A stretch of DNA of 64,000 nt from Balaenoptera acutorostrata. Taxonomy: Eukaryota; Chordata; Mammalia; Artiodactyla; Balaenopteridae. How positions within the stretch are numbered: position 1 is the stretch's first letter; the number at the start of each line of letters is the position of its first letter. The stretch lies in the NCBI RefSeq assembly GCF_949987535.1, contig NC_080077.1, positions 38,272,561 to 38,336,560 of the forward strand, given 5' to 3'. Made by a program: the position numbers and the translations under genes. The notes beneath the pieces are model-generated. The model saw only the letters and a list, made by a program, of their open reading frames with translations, had not been told where the DNA came from and ran no database searches. Of this stretch, positions 61,501-64,000 are shown in pieces.

Positions 61501-63640
61501 TGAAATGTGCAGAGAGGAGAAATTGAGTAAACCTCACAAAAACTGGATGAAAGAAATCATTTTTTTCTATTTTTAATTGCCTTGGGCTCTCATGTGTGGG
61601 CAGTCTCTCAAAGAAGGTACAAAGTGACCTGTGATTTTCTGTCCTATTTGAAGAAAAACATCCTGAACTCAGGGCACAGCCAGCTCTCAGAACTGCTCAA
61701 GGGTAGAACTCATCATGTTTTTACCAGACTTAAGGTTAAAACGTCTTTAGTCTGTTTTTCTCTTTGTTTGATCTAAAGCAGCATTTATAGAGGTATATTT
61801 CTTTCTAAATTAAGATACTCAAGATATGTAATAGATATCAATTTGCAGATTTTAAAAACCAATCTCTGGTTGGGAAATAACCTATAAGTCAACTATATTT
61901 TTCTTGCTGAGGACTTAGGATAAATCATTGGTCTCTGTTTTGTTCAATCTTATCACTGCTGGTGTGACTCATTTGAAACTAGTACTGCCAATTCTGTCCT
62001 CGGCAGCACAGGGTTATCAGAATATACACATCGACTTGCTTCCAGGTTTTCCAACAGCACATTATACGTATGATGAGATGAAGTAATTGTTTTGTCATCA
62101 AACTAAAATGTATATTTTTAAAACATGTTTTATATATGTTTACTAATAGGTAATGCTGAAAAAATGCAGATAGAATTCTCCCTCAATATTTTGTGGAAAG
62201 GAATTACCTGAAATATTTTCAGGTTATGGGTATATATAGAAATGTTTTCAATAAAATGCAGTTTTTGAGTAGTCAGATAAAAACAATTATGACAAGAAGA
62301 GCTATTAATTAAAATATCATGCGTAGCCTCTACACCCACCATTTAATTCACAATTATCTCGAAACAAGCTGAAAGGATTGAGGACTCAAATGTCCACGCT
62401 TTATAAAATGTCAAGTTAAAGGCCTAACTGTGAACCAGATTGCTTATGATACAGGCCTTTCAATGGTAAATATCAAATGCATAAAGGACAGCATGAATCT
62501 TTTAAACTTTATAAAGATGGCATGGGGACTCTAACATTTTGGGAAAATTAAGTCACTAACGTTTATGAAGACGCATGCATTTAAGCTCTACACTGGATCC
62601 CTCTTGATTAATTATATGCATGTTGAAAAGGCATACATCAGATTCTACCATGATGTTAAACGTCCTGGTTAAAGAAAAGATGCAAATGACTTCTCAAAGT
62701 AATTTAAAATAGTATGGGAAATAAGGTCTTATTCAAATTCCCTTAGACAACAAATAAAATTCTATTTTTAAGATAAACTGAAGAAACTTGGTTCCATAAT
62801 TTTAAAATGTGTTGGGCTTGGTCATTTCTAAAGTTCTATGGGATCCAGCATTCTATATAATTATAAATATTATCATTTCTTTCACCAAAGCACTAAGGAT
62901 TTTACCAAATTTCAAACATCACAGTAATTATTCCTGAGGACATTGTCCTAGTTAGGGAATAATGGGAAAATGACAGAGATTAAACAAATTGTTCATGTAT
63001 TAAAGAAGCTTTGGTTTGAATAGATTTAGAATAACATCCCTTTGTGTATGTCTCAGTGGTTAGGTAATGTTTCTTCTGACATTTGTTCTAAAGAACATCA
63101 AATCCCAAATCTCCATTTACTTGGATCTTCATTTTGAAATGAGCATAAAATTAATGTCTATATTTATTTGGCTATAGTCTCTTTAAGTCCAATATTTTTA
63201 TGAGGTAGCCTTTTAATATGCTGCTTTCTAGAATTGTATTCAATCACATGATGAAAACAACAAAATCATTGAGGGTAGACTTAGAAGACATCAGCCAAAC
63301 CACCTGGCTCTGCATCTTGCACATTTTAAGGATGATGTGAGAGAATTAATTACTTTAATCAAGCACCTTGGCTTCTTGCTCACAAATTACTGGGTGGGTA
63401 TACATGTAAATGCAGTAATTTACTCAGTGAGTGGCTGAGGGTTAGACAAGTCATGGGCTCAGAAAAAACTTCTGTTCAGAAATGCAAGTGCTATAATGCA
63501 ACAAAATAGAGTTTTAACTAGCAAGATAAGCCGAAGGAAAAATAGTTAACAATGCCTAACAATGACCTATAAAAAGGCAGTCTGTAATTACACTGTTAGA
63601 AGAACAAATAAAACACATATTCAGCAAAGTCATGGGTAAA
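58575..63640. other. Unique-looking DNA with no supported gene
   Basis: Several 80-115 codon frames occur (59257-59511, 59811-60083 minus, 60528-60875), but none shows a recognisable family or exon context. No L1, SINE or LTR signature was recognised over these 5 kb. Confidence 0.4.
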
Positions 63641-63642
63641 TT

Positions 63643-63910
63643 TTACCACTCATCCACAAAGTTGGCATTGTCTTCTTTCAGTTCTCCAGGGTCATAAACT
63701 TTGCGGTCATTCATGAACGCTTTCCTTCCTCCACCCTTTCTAACTCCTGTTGATAATAGCATATTCTCCTGAATCTTAATCACCAATGCAACTGTCTCCA
63801 TGCTGACTGCCCAGTGAGAGATACTCCCTCTATCATTAAATTGAATGTGTAGTCATCTGCTGGGGTGAGGAAGGATGTGGAAATCCTTCTTCATTGGTTT
63901 CCATGGTGTT
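63643..63910 (-). pseudogene. Coding-like relic of an unidentified protein
   Basis: On the minus strand an open frame from ATG 63801 to TAA 63643 gives 52 residues of well-mixed composition, ending KVYDPGELKEDNANFVDEW. The same frame stays open upstream to about 63850. Farther upstream, a different frame begins with a Kozak-like 'acaccATGGa' near 63904 and reads METNEEGFPHPSSPQQM before a stop, so a frameshift would join them. The composition is unlike the AT-biased chance frames elsewhere. No poly-T tract lies on its left side, so a processed pseudogene is not proven. I do not recognise the parent protein; it could also be chance or a real exon. Confidence 0.25.
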
Positions 63911-64000
63911 ATTTACCAGTGTGTGATTCCCCTGTTAAGGAATTTGAAGTGACCAACAACTTCAATCTCATCTGAGTCATCCCTTTGCATTAAAGAGCTC

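Noticed and set aside
61994..62012. U6-like 'cctcggcagcacagg'
   Set aside because: Only the short block resembles the U6 snRNA start; the following sequence does not continue as U6.

Overview
The window is mammalian nuclear DNA and most likely comes from a cetacean. The main evidence is two tRNA-derived SINEs of the CHR type (11059-11358 and 21542-21862). Their body, with reiterated 'gagccacaactact' blocks and a 'gacccaacgcagccaaaaataaataaa' tail written here in words only as a long CHR 3' end, matches the form I know from whales and dolphins, and the ruminant Bov-tA body is absent. The younger L1 copies also look like cetartiodactyl L1. Mammalian-wide relics (MIR, L2, MaLR LTR, hAT and Tigger transposons, old L1M/HAL1) fill much of the rest. 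The DNA is AT-rich and CpG-poor. I find no intact cellular protein-coding gene, no exon series and no structural RNA gene. It reads as an intergenic or deep-intronic segment.

Layout. 1-520 is the 5' end of an L1 on the minus strand that runs off the left edge. 545-1185 is an ancient LTR-like repeat split by a small hAT transposon (836-1034). 4172-16895 is the main structure, a four-level nest: an old hAT-type DNA transposon, broken by an L1 (4514-16735), which is broken at the start of its ORF2 by a second, younger L1 (6783-12173), which is itself broken in ORF2 by a CHR SINE (11059-11358). The outer L1 also carries a separate minus-strand retrocopy with a poly-A tail (12744-13144). Target-site duplications support three of these junctions well.

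16896-64000 is repeat-poor to moderately repeat-dense background. It holds MIR and L2 fragments, a second CHR SINE with target-site duplication, an L2 split by an old L1M 3' end (27300-29370), a MaLR-like solo LTR (31266-31630), a HAL1/L1M block (38500-39885), an old L1 reverse-transcriptase fragment (52520-53040), and a cluster of small DNA transposons (57965-58570). Simple repeats include (GT)14, a 70-nt pyrimidine tract and GA tracts. Three unexplained unique-sequence items stand out: an 18-bp perfect palindrome beside a 19-bp tandem duplication (37464-37516), a CpG-richer segment with two CACGTG boxes (40340-40520), and a minus-strand coding-like relic (63643-63910).

Functionally, the only proteins represented are L1 ORF1p (RNA-binding chaperone) and ORF2p (endonuclease plus reverse transcriptase), all broken by stops, frameshifts or insertions. 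L1-type machinery acting in trans would explain the SINEs and the 12744-13144 retrocopy. I did not find a new biological system. Family names are from memory of consensus sequences, without a database search.
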